This document shows, piece by piece, positions 43,483 through 52,231 of a DNA stretch of 64,000 nucleotides. The notes beneath the pieces were generated by a model. That model was given only the letters and a program-made list of their open reading frames with translations. It was not told the DNA's origin and did not search any database. This stretch comes from F1-80-MAGs062 sp046345315. Lineage in GTDB: Bacteria; Planctomycetota; Planctomycetia; Planctomycetales; Planctomycetaceae. Numbering within the stretch: the first letter of the stretch is position 1; each line of letters opens with the position of its first letter. The stretch is from the NCBI GenBank assembly GCA_046345315.1, contig JBKDKA010000101.1:1-64000 (forward strand), given 5' to 3'. A program made the translations under genes and the position numbers.

Positions 43483-43876
43483 GGCGATCCAGCTCCCGTT
43501 CGTTTTCCAGCATCCAGTATTTTGGCCGCTCCAGGTCGCGAAACATTCCGTTGATGCCTGCCCAGAGGAGCATGAGAAAGAAACCGGCGCTGGCGAGGAG
43601 GTAGTTGATTACCGGAGTAATCGCAAAGCCACCTTCCCCGATCTCGCCGGTCAGTGCGACCAGTTCGCGAAATTTCATCATGAATCCCAGCATGCTGGGA
43701 ATCAGAATCAGAACGCCAAAGACAACAGACACGATCCACGCGATCGACCGTCCGCTGTGAATCACCGGCACCTGCTCGAATTGTTGAGCAGGATGCCGAT
43801 CATCGGATCCGGCGATCACGACGCTATGAGGATTCACAGCAACCTGATCCATAGTTTCTGCGGTTCTGACGTGCAT
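43475..43876 (-). CDS. Two-helix membrane protein in the cbb3 cluster
   Basis: A 133-residue protein. Two hydrophobic segments (SIAWIVSVVFGVLILIPSML, about 43-62, and PVINYLLASAGFFLMLLWAG, about 87-106) flank a short loop. The C-terminus (FRDLERPKYWMLENERELD) is charged. No family recognised; it is not a typical FixH, which has one helix and a large outer domain. The ATG at 43876 follows GGGAAACAG; the longer frame starts at a TTG (43924) without a site. Its end overlaps the next small gene. Confidence 0.7.
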   Translation of the reverse strand: MHVRTAETMDQVAVNPHSVVIAGSDDRHPAQQFEQVPVIHSGRSIAWIVSVVFGVLILIPSMLGFMMKFRELVALTGEIGEGGFAITPVINYLLASAGFFLMLLWAGINGMFRDLERPKYWMLENERELDRHV

Positions 43877-43956
43877 CTGTTTCCCGATTTCTGAACGACT
43901 ACTTTTGGGGTTCCCAACAGTCAATGAGATGGCTTTTCTCGCGTGATTCGACCGAT

Positions 43957-44712
43957 CTACTTCTCCGCAGCAGCTTCTTCAGCAGGCTGTTCTGCGTCGG
44001 ACGCCTCTTCTGTTCCCTCCTCCTCCGCTTCCGGGGCTTCCGGCTTGACCAGCGTGGAAGGAATGTATGACTCGTAATAGGGGTAGCTTTCGAGCCATGA
44101 ACCAAGCCATTGAACGTAGGTCATGATCGCAAGGCCGCGAGCATTCGGTTTGTCGGGTGACCCGTCAAAGAACCAGGGATATTCCGGCATCGGAGATCTC
44201 GCTGAAAGATCCAGCGGTCGGTAGAAATGAACCGCATGCCAGTCATTGGATCGACGTCCGCCTTCGCGGCAGAGATCCGGACCGACACGCCGGGTTCCGA
44301 ACAGCACCGGTCGCTGCAGAACGTTCTGATACTCCACTGACCTCGACACCGGTCCAAAGCGCTGTTCTTCGTTGGCCACCGGTCGAACGAACTGACTATG
44401 GCAGTGCCAGCAGCCTTCGCCGACATAGATCCGATGACCGTACTCCAGAGCTTCCGCACATTTCTCATTCCACCATGCGTCGTGCTCGGCATCGCCTCCC
44501 GGCGGTTCTCCGTAAGTCGCCTTGAAGGATTCCGGAAACCGACGAGCCAGATCCTCAAACTGATATCGAAGGTTCGGATTGATGAGTTCCGGCAGAGTTT
44601 TCTCCGGAATGTTCTGATACATCAGTGCCGGGACGACGGCATTGGAAACGAAGGCCAGAGCAAAGAACCCCAGTCCGGCCACGTAAAGAATTCCCGACTT
44701 GCTTTCGAACAT
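43957..44712 (-). CDS. ccoO: cbb3-type cytochrome c oxidase subunit II (monoheme)
   Basis: A 251-residue subunit of the cbb3 terminal oxidase, anchored by an N-terminal helix (ILYVAGLGFFALAFVSNAVV, about 8-27). YVGEGCWHCHSQFVRPVANE (about 98-117) contains the CxxCH haem c site. RVGPDLCREGGRRSNDWHAVHFY and SPMPEYPWFF (about 160-195) carry the Met ligand region of CcoO. The last 30 residues are a Glu/Ala-rich tail, an unusual feature. Upstream an element B hairpin separates it from ccoN, so its expression may be set separately. Confidence 0.93.
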   Translation of the reverse strand: MFESKSGILYVAGLGFFALAFVSNAVVPALMYQNIPEKTLPELINPNLRYQFEDLARRFPESFKATYGEPPGGDAEHDAWWNEKCAEALEYGHRIYVGEGCWHCHSQFVRPVANEEQRFGPVSRSVEYQNVLQRPVLFGTRRVGPDLCREGGRRSNDWHAVHFYRPLDLSARSPMPEYPWFFDGSPDKPNARGLAIMTYVQWLGSWLESYPYYESYIPSTLVKPEAPEAEEEGTEEASDAEQPAEEAAAEK

Positions 44713-44754
44713 GGAATCAGCACCCCTGCTGGAACGAGCCAGCCTGTGACTCTG

Positions 44755-44907
44755 TCAGTCATGAAAAAATGGAAGACGAAAGGTGGTTCTTTTGTGCCAC
44801 TTTGCGGCACTGGATTTACGCCGGTATGCCACTGGCTGTGCCAGTGCTGTTGGTTCGAAAACACTGGCATAGCCAGTGGCACACATCAATTGCTCTGCGA
44901 CTAAGCA
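44755..44907 (-). repeat. Hairpin element B, copy 2, between ccoN and ccoO
   Basis: ATGCCACTGGCTGTGCCAGT and ACTGGCATAGCCAGTGGCA form a long hairpin with a GTTGGTTCGAAAAC loop. The tail ATCAATTGCTCTGCGACTAA leads directly to the TAG stop of ccoN. A shared flank (ATGGAAGACGAAAGGTGGTT, from 44768) also occurs at the 57242 copy. A 25-bp insert (about 44800-44825) separates flank and hairpin in this copy only. Confidence 0.85.
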
Positions 44908-46314
44908 CTATGCTGTCACGGTCTTGTGACTTGTTGACTGTGAGGCTGCAGCCCGTGTTGTCAGCCAGATGTTCTGAAGAAACGCCAGCAATCCTCCGAA
45001 CATCGCCAGCCCTGCGAAGACTCGAAGTACCCAGAACGGATAGCTGAAGTCTGTCGAGGCATCCCATGGCTCCAGAGCCGCCCAGGACCAGCCCTGAAAG
45101 ACACCCAGAAGAATCAGGTCCGCAGCCATGAATCCGACACCCAGCGTTGACAGCCAGTAATGCCATTCGAGCAGGCTCTGGCTGGCCCACGGACGATTCA
45201 GCATCCGCGGATACAGATACGTCATGATCCCCATGATCCACATGGAGAATACACCGAACATCACCATGTGAGCATGACCGACAACCCAGTCACTGAAGTG
45301 GATGATCTTCTGAAACGTGAGCGTGACCTGGAACGAGCACTGCAGACAGGTAAGGAAGTAGTACACCATTCCGGTGTAGAACCATCGCACCGGCAGATTG
45401 GTCTTCAGCACAGCTGTATTGCCCCAGATGGTGCCGAAGAAGTTGATGATTACGGTGGTCACGACCAGTTCAACGGCAATCGTCGAGACAACCGCACCAT
45501 ACTGAAGGAACATCGGGATCGGTGTATACAGGAAGTGATGAATTCCCTGCAGCGGATAGAAGAACGCAAGTCCCCAGAATCCGACCAGTGACAGACCATG
45601 GCTCCAGATCGGCTTCTTCAACAGAATCGGGATGAAGTAATACATCAATCCCCAGCCCAGCGGAGTCACAAAGAGACCGACCAGGTCATGAATAAAGAGG
45701 CCTCCGACCGCTCCGGCACTCGTTCCGGAAACAAAGTATTCCGGAATGAAATTCCCCATGGCATAGGTCAGGAATGTCCAGACGAAGGCCGCAAGGAAGT
45801 ACCAGAGAGTGACATACATCGGGCCCTTCATCCGTGCAATCGGGGTCATGAAGTTCAATGCTACGAGCCCGAGACCAAGCTGAGCAACCGGGTCAATCCA
45901 GACCGGCGTTTCACCCCATTCGAGCCCCTGAGCCTGCCCGAAGAGTATTCCCACGGCGGTGGCTCCCACGACAATCTGCCAGGCAGCATAAATCAGCCAC
46001 GACAGATGTTTGTTGAAGACCGGCTGGAGTGTGAGTCGCGGTACCGCCCAGTGCAGGCAGCCGAGGAATCCATTGGCCAGAAAGCCGTAAGCGACGGCAT
46101 TCGTGTGGATCATTCGCCATCGGCCCGGTGAGAAGTATTCGATTCCTCTCAACGGGTTGTGTCGGATCAGCTGTAAGGCCATGAGCAGACCGGCAACCAT
46201 GGATGTTGCCAGAAAGATCAGAGCCGTAATGAAGTAGGCTCGAACCAGTCTCTCATCAACAAGTTCACTGTGCGTTCGAGCTTCCGACGAATCCGTGATC
46301 GTCACTGCACTCAT
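44908..46314 (-). CDS. ccoN: cbb3-type cytochrome c oxidase subunit I
   Basis: Catalytic subunit with haem b, haem b3 and CuB; reduces oxygen to water at high affinity. A 468-residue protein with about twelve membrane segments. NAVAYGFLANGFLGCLHWAVPRL (about 51-73) carries the low-spin haem region, VSGTSAGAVGGLFIHDLVGLFVTPLGWGLMYYFIPILL (about 195-232) the CuB His region, and IHHFLYTPIPMFLQYG then the FSDWVVGHAHMVMFGVFS block (about 342-360) the haem ligands. Length fits CcoN. The downstream ccoO gene is 195 nt away because an element B hairpin lies between, which is unusual for this pair. Confidence 0.95.
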   Translation of the reverse strand: MSAVTITDSSEARTHSELVDERLVRAYFITALIFLATSMVAGLLMALQLIRHNPLRGIEYFSPGRWRMIHTNAVAYGFLANGFLGCLHWAVPRLTLQPVFNKHLSWLIYAAWQIVVGATAVGILFGQAQGLEWGETPVWIDPVAQLGLGLVALNFMTPIARMKGPMYVTLWYFLAAFVWTFLTYAMGNFIPEYFVSGTSAGAVGGLFIHDLVGLFVTPLGWGLMYYFIPILLKKPIWSHGLSLVGFWGLAFFYPLQGIHHFLYTPIPMFLQYGAVVSTIAVELVVTTVIINFFGTIWGNTAVLKTNLPVRWFYTGMVYYFLTCLQCSFQVTLTFQKIIHFSDWVVGHAHMVMFGVFSMWIMGIMTYLYPRMLNRPWASQSLLEWHYWLSTLGVGFMAADLILLGVFQGWSWAALEPWDASTDFSYPFWVLRVFAGLAMFGGLLAFLQNIWLTTRAAASQSTSHKTVTA

Positions 46315-46389
46315 GGTCTCACACTCACAATCAATTGAAGACGCTGACGCTTCTGAAAATACGTTTCTGTAAAAACAGCAGTCCGGGAG

Positions 46390-47052
46390 TTATCTGCTCT
46401 CTGTCGGACGCTGGTAAGGAACAAACTGACCCCAGGGAGCCATCAGGGCCATCGTCCAGCCAAACACAAGATGAGTGCCAAGTGCCACCCACCATGGCAG
46501 AATCTTTGGATCCGTAATCCAATTGCCGCCGAAGAGCATTGGCTGCAGCCAGGAAAGAATCATGTAATAGTTCACGACCCAGATGACGGCTGCGAGAACA
46601 GTTGACCAAACCAGCCGGGCTCCACCACCGCTTCGTCGCGTGAAAAGCGACAGCAGCCAGTGAAACAGGGCACCAAGCACCATCCCGGTTCCGATGTAAA
46701 GGCAGCAGCCCAGCGCCAGAATCATCCCGTCGTCAATGACGTAATGACCGCCCTCCGCTGAGGCCAGTTTCAGAGCCTGATCACCCAGTGGAAATGTCAG
46801 ATAAACTCGAATGATTTCGAGCGGATGCTTGCCGGCGATGGTGGAGCCAACGACGTTCAGCAGAAGACTGGCCATCGCGGCCACTCCCCCCAGCATGAAG
46901 CCGACGGTGGCATAAAATGCACTGTAGAACTTCTCCGGGTGCCACTGGCTGTCATCGCCCGAAGCGGCAAGCTCCGCTTCCAGGGCCGCAACCTGGCGAC
47001 GAAGATCTTCGAGAGCCTGTCGTGTTTTTGCTGTCTGCAGGGAATCAGTCAT
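46390..47052 (-). CDS. Four-helix membrane protein upstream of ccoN
   Basis: A protein of about 220 residues with an N-terminal coiled coil (about 5-35: ARQALEDLRRQVAALEAELA-like) and four hydrophobic segments (about 45-70, 105-135, 140-165, 180-210). WWVALGTHLVFGWTMALMAPWG closes it. No family recognised; it lies in the cbb3 cluster and co-occurrence suggests an assembly or regulatory role. The start is ATG 47052 (MTDSLQ); GTG 47064 is in frame. The spacing to ccoN is 75 nt. Confidence 0.65.
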   Translation of the reverse strand: MTDSLQTAKTRQALEDLRRQVAALEAELAASGDDSQWHPEKFYSAFYATVGFMLGGVAAMASLLLNVVGSTIAGKHPLEIIRVYLTFPLGDQALKLASAEGGHYVIDDGMILALGCCLYIGTGMVLGALFHWLLSLFTRRSGGGARLVWSTVLAAVIWVVNYYMILSWLQPMLFGGNWITDPKILPWWVALGTHLVFGWTMALMAPWGQFVPYQRPTESR

Positions 47053-47142
47053 TGCGGAAGCCACGTTTCAACAGAATGAATTGTCGGGGAAGAAACCGGT
47101 CATCGACCGACAGGTCCGGTAGTCTCGATCACTTAGAACGCC

Positions 47143-47226
47143 TAACAAAACCGGGACTGGCTCCCGGACAACTTTGAAAAAGCTCACACTTTCTGGCAGA
47201 AAAGGGTGCCTGTCCCGTTTTTGTTA
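47143..47226 (+). repeat. Dispersed inverted-repeat element A, copy 5
   Basis: TAACAAAACCGGGACTGGCT at left and GCCTGTCCCGTTTTTGTTA at right, so its ends read AACAAAA rather than TTCAAAA but the inner blocks are the same. It begins 3 nt after the TAG stop of the diheme cytochrome gene, read on the minus strand. Confidence 0.85.
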
Positions 47227-47229
47227 TGG

Positions 47230-48513
47230 CTATTTCGCTGAGCCTGCGGCCGGATCCGCAGTCGGCTCGACCGGCTGATCAGCTGGAGGCGTTGCTGCTG
47301 CAGGGTCAGTGGCCGGTGCTTCTGCGGCAGCTGGAGTTTCCTCTACCGAAGGTGTCGACTCAGAAGATTCTGATGGCTCAGCGGCCGCGGGAGTTTCCGC
47401 TTCCTGTGCTTCCGTCGCCTGAGTTTCCTCAGCGGATTCGGATTCTCCATGAGCAGGTGCGTCCATCGCTCCCACTGGCTGAGCTGACGTATATGGCTTG
47501 ATCAGACCTGCCGGAATCGCTGTGCCTTCACGTCGACGGTTCGACACATGCAGCACGTAACTGACGAGGTTCCAGATCGTTTCAGGTTCACTCTGAAGTG
47601 CTCCGCGAAACCCCGGCATCGGGCTTCCATTGATCCCGTTCAGAATGCGGCGATAGATATCGATTGGCTCCTGACCGCCATGCAGCATTCCGGACGTCAG
47701 GTCCGCAGCGCGAGTCGGAAATCCCCAGGAGTCATTCCCGATGTTGTCTTTGGTATGGCCGCGTCCGTCTTCGCCATGACATTTGCTGCAGCCCTTGGTG
47801 AGAAAGGCTTCGCGGCCGAGTGCCACACGCTCGGCCGTCAGTTCCGGCTGAGGCGACAATGGCTGAGTCAGAGTCGATTCGGCTTCATTCCACCGGCGGG
47901 AAACATCCTCGACGAATTCCGGGATGAGTTCCTTGTCGAGCTCCTCTGCAGCCTTCACTTCCATTGCCAGCTGGTACTCAAGTTCACCACGCTGCGACAA
48001 TACGATCACGTAGTCAACAACCGCTTCAATGTCCTGCTTCGGAAGCAGGACAAACGAAGGCATCGATGTGCCATGAACGCCGCGGCGAATCGTCTTCAGC
48101 AGGTCTTCGCGCCGAGGCTTTCCACCGTATGGTGTTGATGTGAACTTATAGATGCCTCGGGTATAGTCGCGGGGGCGAGGATACAGGAAAGCCGCTGACG
48201 GACCATTGCCGTCCCCCGATACACCGTGACACTGCACACAACGATGCATGTACACAGCCTGCCCATGCTTCAGCTTCTGCTGTGCATCAAAACTTGGAGC
48301 TCCCTGACTGACGAACTGCGGGCGAGCGGCTGTGCCGGCCTTTTCGTTCACAACGGTGTTGATCTCCGGCTGCAGTTCCGTGGGGAGCTCTGCAACCGGC
48401 TTGCCGGGAGCCCACTGAAGCGGCTCCGCTCGCTCACATCCCGTTGACATCATTGCACAACATGCGACAACAGCCACAAACAGCGACTGCAGGAATCCAG
48501 CTGACCGAATCAT
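47230..48513 (-). CDS. Diheme c-type cytochrome lipoprotein of the cbb3 cluster
   Basis: A 427-residue secreted cytochrome. The N-terminus MIRSAGFLQSLFVAVVACCA then MMSTGC looks like a lipoprotein signal, so it would be anchored by lipid. CVQCHGVSGDGNGPSA (about 88) and CSKCHGEDGRGH (about 245) are two CxxCH haem sites; TSMPSFVL (about 140) and SPMPGFRG (about 292) supply Met ligands. The last 70 residues are Ala/Glu/Pro-rich. It may take the electron-entry role of CcoP, which has two such haem domains but is a membrane-helix protein; that is inference. The start is ATG 48513; the longer frame from 48549 adds an unlikely leader. Confidence 0.88.
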   Translation of the reverse strand: MIRSAGFLQSLFVAVVACCAMMSTGCERAEPLQWAPGKPVAELPTELQPEINTVVNEKAGTAARPQFVSQGAPSFDAQQKLKHGQAVYMHRCVQCHGVSGDGNGPSAAFLYPRPRDYTRGIYKFTSTPYGGKPRREDLLKTIRRGVHGTSMPSFVLLPKQDIEAVVDYVIVLSQRGELEYQLAMEVKAAEELDKELIPEFVEDVSRRWNEAESTLTQPLSPQPELTAERVALGREAFLTKGCSKCHGEDGRGHTKDNIGNDSWGFPTRAADLTSGMLHGGQEPIDIYRRILNGINGSPMPGFRGALQSEPETIWNLVSYVLHVSNRRREGTAIPAGLIKPYTSAQPVGAMDAPAHGESESAEETQATEAQEAETPAAAEPSESSESTPSVEETPAAAEAPATDPAAATPPADQPVEPTADPAAGSAK

Positions 48514-49151
48514 GAATGATCTGTTCCGTGCACCGAGGAGCGGAATCATGGACTGAAGTGAGCGAACTCACTCAACAGGTCGTCATGACTACCCGGGAAA
48601 GCATCGATCATGCCAATCGAAGACACTTTCATCACCAGCTGTGCAGGGACTCTGCCTCATTAATGTCACAGGAGCATCAGGGGCCCCGGATTCACTGCAT
48701 TTCTGCCTGCTGATTCGTGAGTTCCTTAATCCCGATAGTTCGTTTTGTGACTGCTGCCCGCACCATGGCCGAAGTTTCGGCGCGCTATTGTGCACACCAT
48801 AGAATTCAGCGTGCGTGCGAATCCGAGTCACTGTCACACATTGCAACGGTACAACAGCCGTCGGGTTCAGTGGCGGAGCACTCCTGAGCCACCAGAATTC
48901 GTCATAATCCTGAACCGATGTTTCCAGTTGAGTTCTATTTGTCGCGACTGTGGCGGTTTTTCAGAGTTTATCAGTTCCGCTGATCCCGCCGGTCGTCGGA
49001 GGTTGATGAGCATCTGCAACGTTTCGTCAGATTTGGCCCGCCCGCGAAATGAGTCTGGGCTATATTCGCAACAGCGGGCGTCTGCGCGTTTCAAAACGGT
49101 ACTGCAGGCTGCACAACTGACTGACGGGATGGAGAGACACTGGAATCTCAC
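48514..49151. other. Intergenic stretch, nothing recognised
   Basis: About 638 bases between the divergent cytochrome gene and the polytopic membrane protein gene. A plus frame at 48790-49155 (121 codons) overlaps the next ATG by 4 bp, but its composition looks non-coding. No hairpin or RNA gene was recognised. It should hold the cbb3 cluster promoter; no FNR-type site (TTGAT-N4-ATCAA) was found. Confidence 0.5.
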
Positions 49152-51137
49152 ATGAAGTCGACCGATCGTTCTCATTTGTCTTTATCAGGAACCGAGCTCC
49201 ACGATTCGAAGCATCGATCGGTGAGAGCTGCTGAAGCGCCATCCGCCGTTCTGATGAATACTGCAGAAACGCTGGCTGAAGAACTGTCGACTGTCGAAGT
49301 GCTGACTGCTGAAGAAAGTGGACAGAATCGCGGCGATCGGTTGTATGTCCCTCCGACTGGCGGATGTGAAACGCAGTTCTGTCCCGCGACTGTGCCTTCG
49401 CCGCTGCAGGCGGCGTTCGCTTCACCTACCACCATCTCTGGATCCGAAGAGATCATGCCGCCGTGGCTGAAGACTGCGATTCTGATCATCCTGTCACTGA
49501 CGGCCGCGAACTTGCTCGCGTGGCGAACGATTGAACCAGATCTGTGGGGACATATTCAATACGGAGAAGACTGGATGACATCCGGCCGTCTTCCGCTGAA
49601 GGCCACACATACATTCTCCACACCCGAGCATCCCTGGGTGAATCACGAGAATCTCTTCGAGCTTTCTGTCGCATGGTTACAGCGAAAGGTCGACGGGATC
49701 GGATTGATGATTCTGAAATGCCTGGCCGGCCTCGCTCTGTTGTATTCCATGATTCGTGTGGCAGCCAGGAATCGCGTTCCTGTGATCACCGCTGCCGTCT
49801 GCATGATTCCAGTGACCTGGGGACTCGCGGAGTTCTGGCTTGCGCGGCCGCAGATCTTCAGCTTTCTGTTTTTCGGCCTGATGCTCGTATCCTTCGAGAA
49901 AGCATTTGCCAGCTGGAATGATTCCCGAACCGTTCGTTCTGCCTGGCTATGGCTGAATATCCCGATGATGGTTCTCTGGACGAATTCTCATGGCGGATTC
50001 GCTGCCGGGCTGTGTGTGCTGATCGCGGTCCTCGGGCTGCGATCTCTTGAACTCATTCGAGAGCAGAGATGGAACGCCGCGCCGACGGTCAGGCAGTTCG
50101 CTGCGATTGCAGCAACAGCGTGCCTCTCCGTGCTGGTGAATCCTTACGGTTATGAACTTCCGTGGTGGATGTATGTTTCACTGCGACAGCCGCGGCCGGA
50201 GGTCTCCGAATGGGTCTCTGTCATGGACAGTGGAGTGACTTTGGCGCCTTTCCTTGTGCTGACGCTGCTTTCTGCGTGCTGCCTGTTCTTCAGCCGAGTC
50301 CGAAGGGACTGGGTTCACTTCACAGTGCTGGCACTGATCGCGTGGCAGGCATTTCAGCACGTTCGTCACGTTGCATTTCTTGCGATTGTGTTCGGGTACT
50401 GGATGCCAGTCCACATGCACAGTCTCTGGCTGCAACTGGTTGAATGGCGTCCGAGTCTGGGCAGCAGCGAACCGATCTCTCCTCGAGCAGCTCGCTGGAT
50501 TCAGGCTCAGGTCCTGCTGCTGATAATTGGTCTGAGCACCGCTCTGGGCTGGTCATTCGTGAATTTTGGCGTGCCACGAAACGAGTATCCGGTGACTGCA
50601 TTCGAGTTCATGGATCGCGAGAACATTCATGGCCGGCTGGTGGTCACGTTCGACTGGGCTCAGTACGCTCTCGCTGCCCTCAATCCGAAAACTACCGTCG
50701 GATTCGACGGTCGGTACGACACCTGTTATCCGCAGGAAGTCGTGGACATGAACTTTGATCTGCTGTTCGGTAACACACTTCAGGAACGGAATCGAAGTCC
50801 TCATTCCGGTCCCATCGATCCACGGAAAGTGCTGAGCTTCGGGAATCCGGATCTCGTATTGCTTGACCGGAGAACTGACCAGCCCGGGATTGCCGTGGTC
50901 GAGTCTGACCCGGACTGGGTCATGCTCTATCAGGATGGGCTGAGCACTCTCTGGGGGAAATGGGATGCCTTCGACGATCCCTCGAGCCCCCGATACGTTC
51001 CGGTGGAGCGGCGTCAGATCTCTGATCAGGTACCCTCAGGAATCGCGGCGTGGCCGGGATTTCCGGGACGTTCCGGTGTCAAAGCATTCTTTCCGGAAGT
51101 TTCAGAAAAGTCTGTGAGACTCGCTGACCGGCTCTGA
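49152..51137 (+). CDS. Polytopic membrane protein of GT-C-like architecture
   Basis: A protein of up to 661 residues with about ten hydrophobic segments between residues 105 and 460 and an outer C-terminal domain. WRTIEPDLWGHIQYGEDWM (after the first helix) and FSTPEHPWVNHENLFELSVAW are the most conserved-looking parts; such proteins with WxHxE-like loops are common and unnamed in planctomycetes. It resembles dolichyl-phosphate-sugar mannosyltransferase-type (GT-C) membrane enzymes in layout only. The first 100 residues are low in structure; an ATG at 49455 (MPPWLKTAIL) behind GAAGAG is an alternative start and would begin just before the first helix. The DUF1080 gene follows 49 nt downstream. 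Confidence 0.7.
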   Translation: MKSTDRSHLSLSGTELHDSKHRSVRAAEAPSAVLMNTAETLAEELSTVEVLTAEESGQNRGDRLYVPPTGGCETQFCPATVPSPLQAAFASPTTISGSEEIMPPWLKTAILIILSLTAANLLAWRTIEPDLWGHIQYGEDWMTSGRLPLKATHTFSTPEHPWVNHENLFELSVAWLQRKVDGIGLMILKCLAGLALLYSMIRVAARNRVPVITAAVCMIPVTWGLAEFWLARPQIFSFLFFGLMLVSFEKAFASWNDSRTVRSAWLWLNIPMMVLWTNSHGGFAAGLCVLIAVLGLRSLELIREQRWNAAPTVRQFAAIAATACLSVLVNPYGYELPWWMYVSLRQPRPEVSEWVSVMDSGVTLAPFLVLTLLSACCLFFSRVRRDWVHFTVLALIAWQAFQHVRHVAFLAIVFGYWMPVHMHSLWLQLVEWRPSLGSSEPISPRAARWIQAQVLLLIIGLSTALGWSFVNFGVPRNEYPVTAFEFMDRENIHGRLVVTFDWAQYALAALNPKTTVGFDGRYDTCYPQEVVDMNFDLLFGNTLQERNRSPHSGPIDPRKVLSFGNPDLVLLDRRTDQPGIAVVESDPDWVMLYQDGLSTLWGKWDAFDDPSSPRYVPVERRQISDQVPSGIAAWPGFPGRSGVKAFFPEVSEKSVRLADRL

Positions 51138-51186
51138 GTCGATTGACAATCGTTTACCGGAATACTGTAGTGTATCCAGTATTCGA

Positions 51187-52107
51187 GTGGCGATCCGATT
51201 GCGGCGCAGGAGTGCGGTTCTTTTTTCGCGATTCTCACAGAAATCGTTTCCAAAGATGTGGTTCGGAACCCTCAAAAATCAGGCACTGCAGGTTTCCGGA
51301 CGGGATGCGACGTACTCAGAAATCACAGGCATTCCGGAAGTCGCCGTCAGTGAAGCCCTCCGAAATTGCGTGATACCACCCGGTTCGCAGAACGTTCTGT
51401 CTTCTTCAGAAGAACAACGTGAACGGAAGAGCCCGCTTCGATTCACACATCTGGTCGCAGTCATTCTCGTCATTCTGGTCGGTCTGCGATTCTCGATCAA
51501 GGCGGATGAGGTGATCGGAGAGCCTCCGGAGTTTCGAGTTCTGCTTTCAAGCGATCTGACGAAAGACTGGAAGTGCTACCATTCCGATTCGGAATTTTCG
51601 ATGCAGTCTGTCTGGAGAATGACACCGGCAGAAGACGGCGGTGATCCGGTGCTGGTCTGCACAGGACAGCCGAAGGGATTCCTCTACACGACTGAGACCT
51701 TTGCCGATTTTGAGCTCACGCTGGAATGGAAGTTTCCGAAGGATGCCAATGGCAACAGCGGGATTCTTCTGTTCGTGCAGGAAGAACCTCGGATCTGGCC
51801 AACGTCGATGCAGGTTCAGCTCCATCAGCCCAAGGCCGGGAGTGTCATTCCATCGGGAGACGCAAAGAGCGACGGAATGACTGACAAGACCGACCTGGCC
51901 CGTCCGATTGATTCATGGAATGAGTGTCGAATTGTCTCTCGCGGTGGCAAGCTGACGGTGGATATCAACGGCACAAGTGCAGGAGAAACGACCGGCATCA
52001 CTCCATGCTCCGGGCGAATTGGCCTGCAGAGCGAAGGGTCGGAAGTGCATTTTCGCCGGATTCGCATTCGCCCACTGCCGCCTGCGACAGGAATTCCGTC
52101 TGTCTGA
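51187..52107 (+). CDS. DUF1080 (3-keto-disaccharide hydrolase-type) protein
   Basis: Residues about 115-300 form a DUF1080 domain, a concanavalin-like fold frequent in planctomycetes and linked by family to sugar (3-keto-glycoside) hydrolysis: TETFADFELTLEWKFPKDANGNSGIL, SMQVQLHQPKAG, NECRIVSRGGKLTVDINGT and GRIGLQSEGSEVHFRRIRIR. A membrane or signal helix at about 86-102 (LVAVILVILVGLRFSI) precedes the domain. The reading starts at GTG 51187; an ATG at 51256 is possible. The 80 residues before the helix have no family match, so the true start may be later. Whether the protein is an active enzyme cannot be told. Confidence 0.82.
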   Translation: MAIRLRRRSAVLFSRFSQKSFPKMWFGTLKNQALQVSGRDATYSEITGIPEVAVSEALRNCVIPPGSQNVLSSSEEQRERKSPLRFTHLVAVILVILVGLRFSIKADEVIGEPPEFRVLLSSDLTKDWKCYHSDSEFSMQSVWRMTPAEDGGDPVLVCTGQPKGFLYTTETFADFELTLEWKFPKDANGNSGILLFVQEEPRIWPTSMQVQLHQPKAGSVIPSGDAKSDGMTDKTDLARPIDSWNECRIVSRGGKLTVDINGTSAGETTGITPCSGRIGLQSEGSEVHFRRIRIRPLPPATGIPSV

Positions 52108-52231
52108 TAAGCTCATCGTCTGACCGACAATCACCGCACCTGATATGATGCTGCTGCGTTGACAATGTTGGTCCACTCTTCGTGGGTCTCTTCTTCCGAA
52201 TCCGACATCCCTGTTATCAGACTGTTCTACT

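Noticed and set aside
48790..49155. 121-codon plus-strand frame whose stop overlaps the ATG at 49152
   Set aside because: Although the ATGA overlap is suggestive, composition is Arg/Ser/Cys-rich with no hydrophobic pattern or known family; treated as non-coding.
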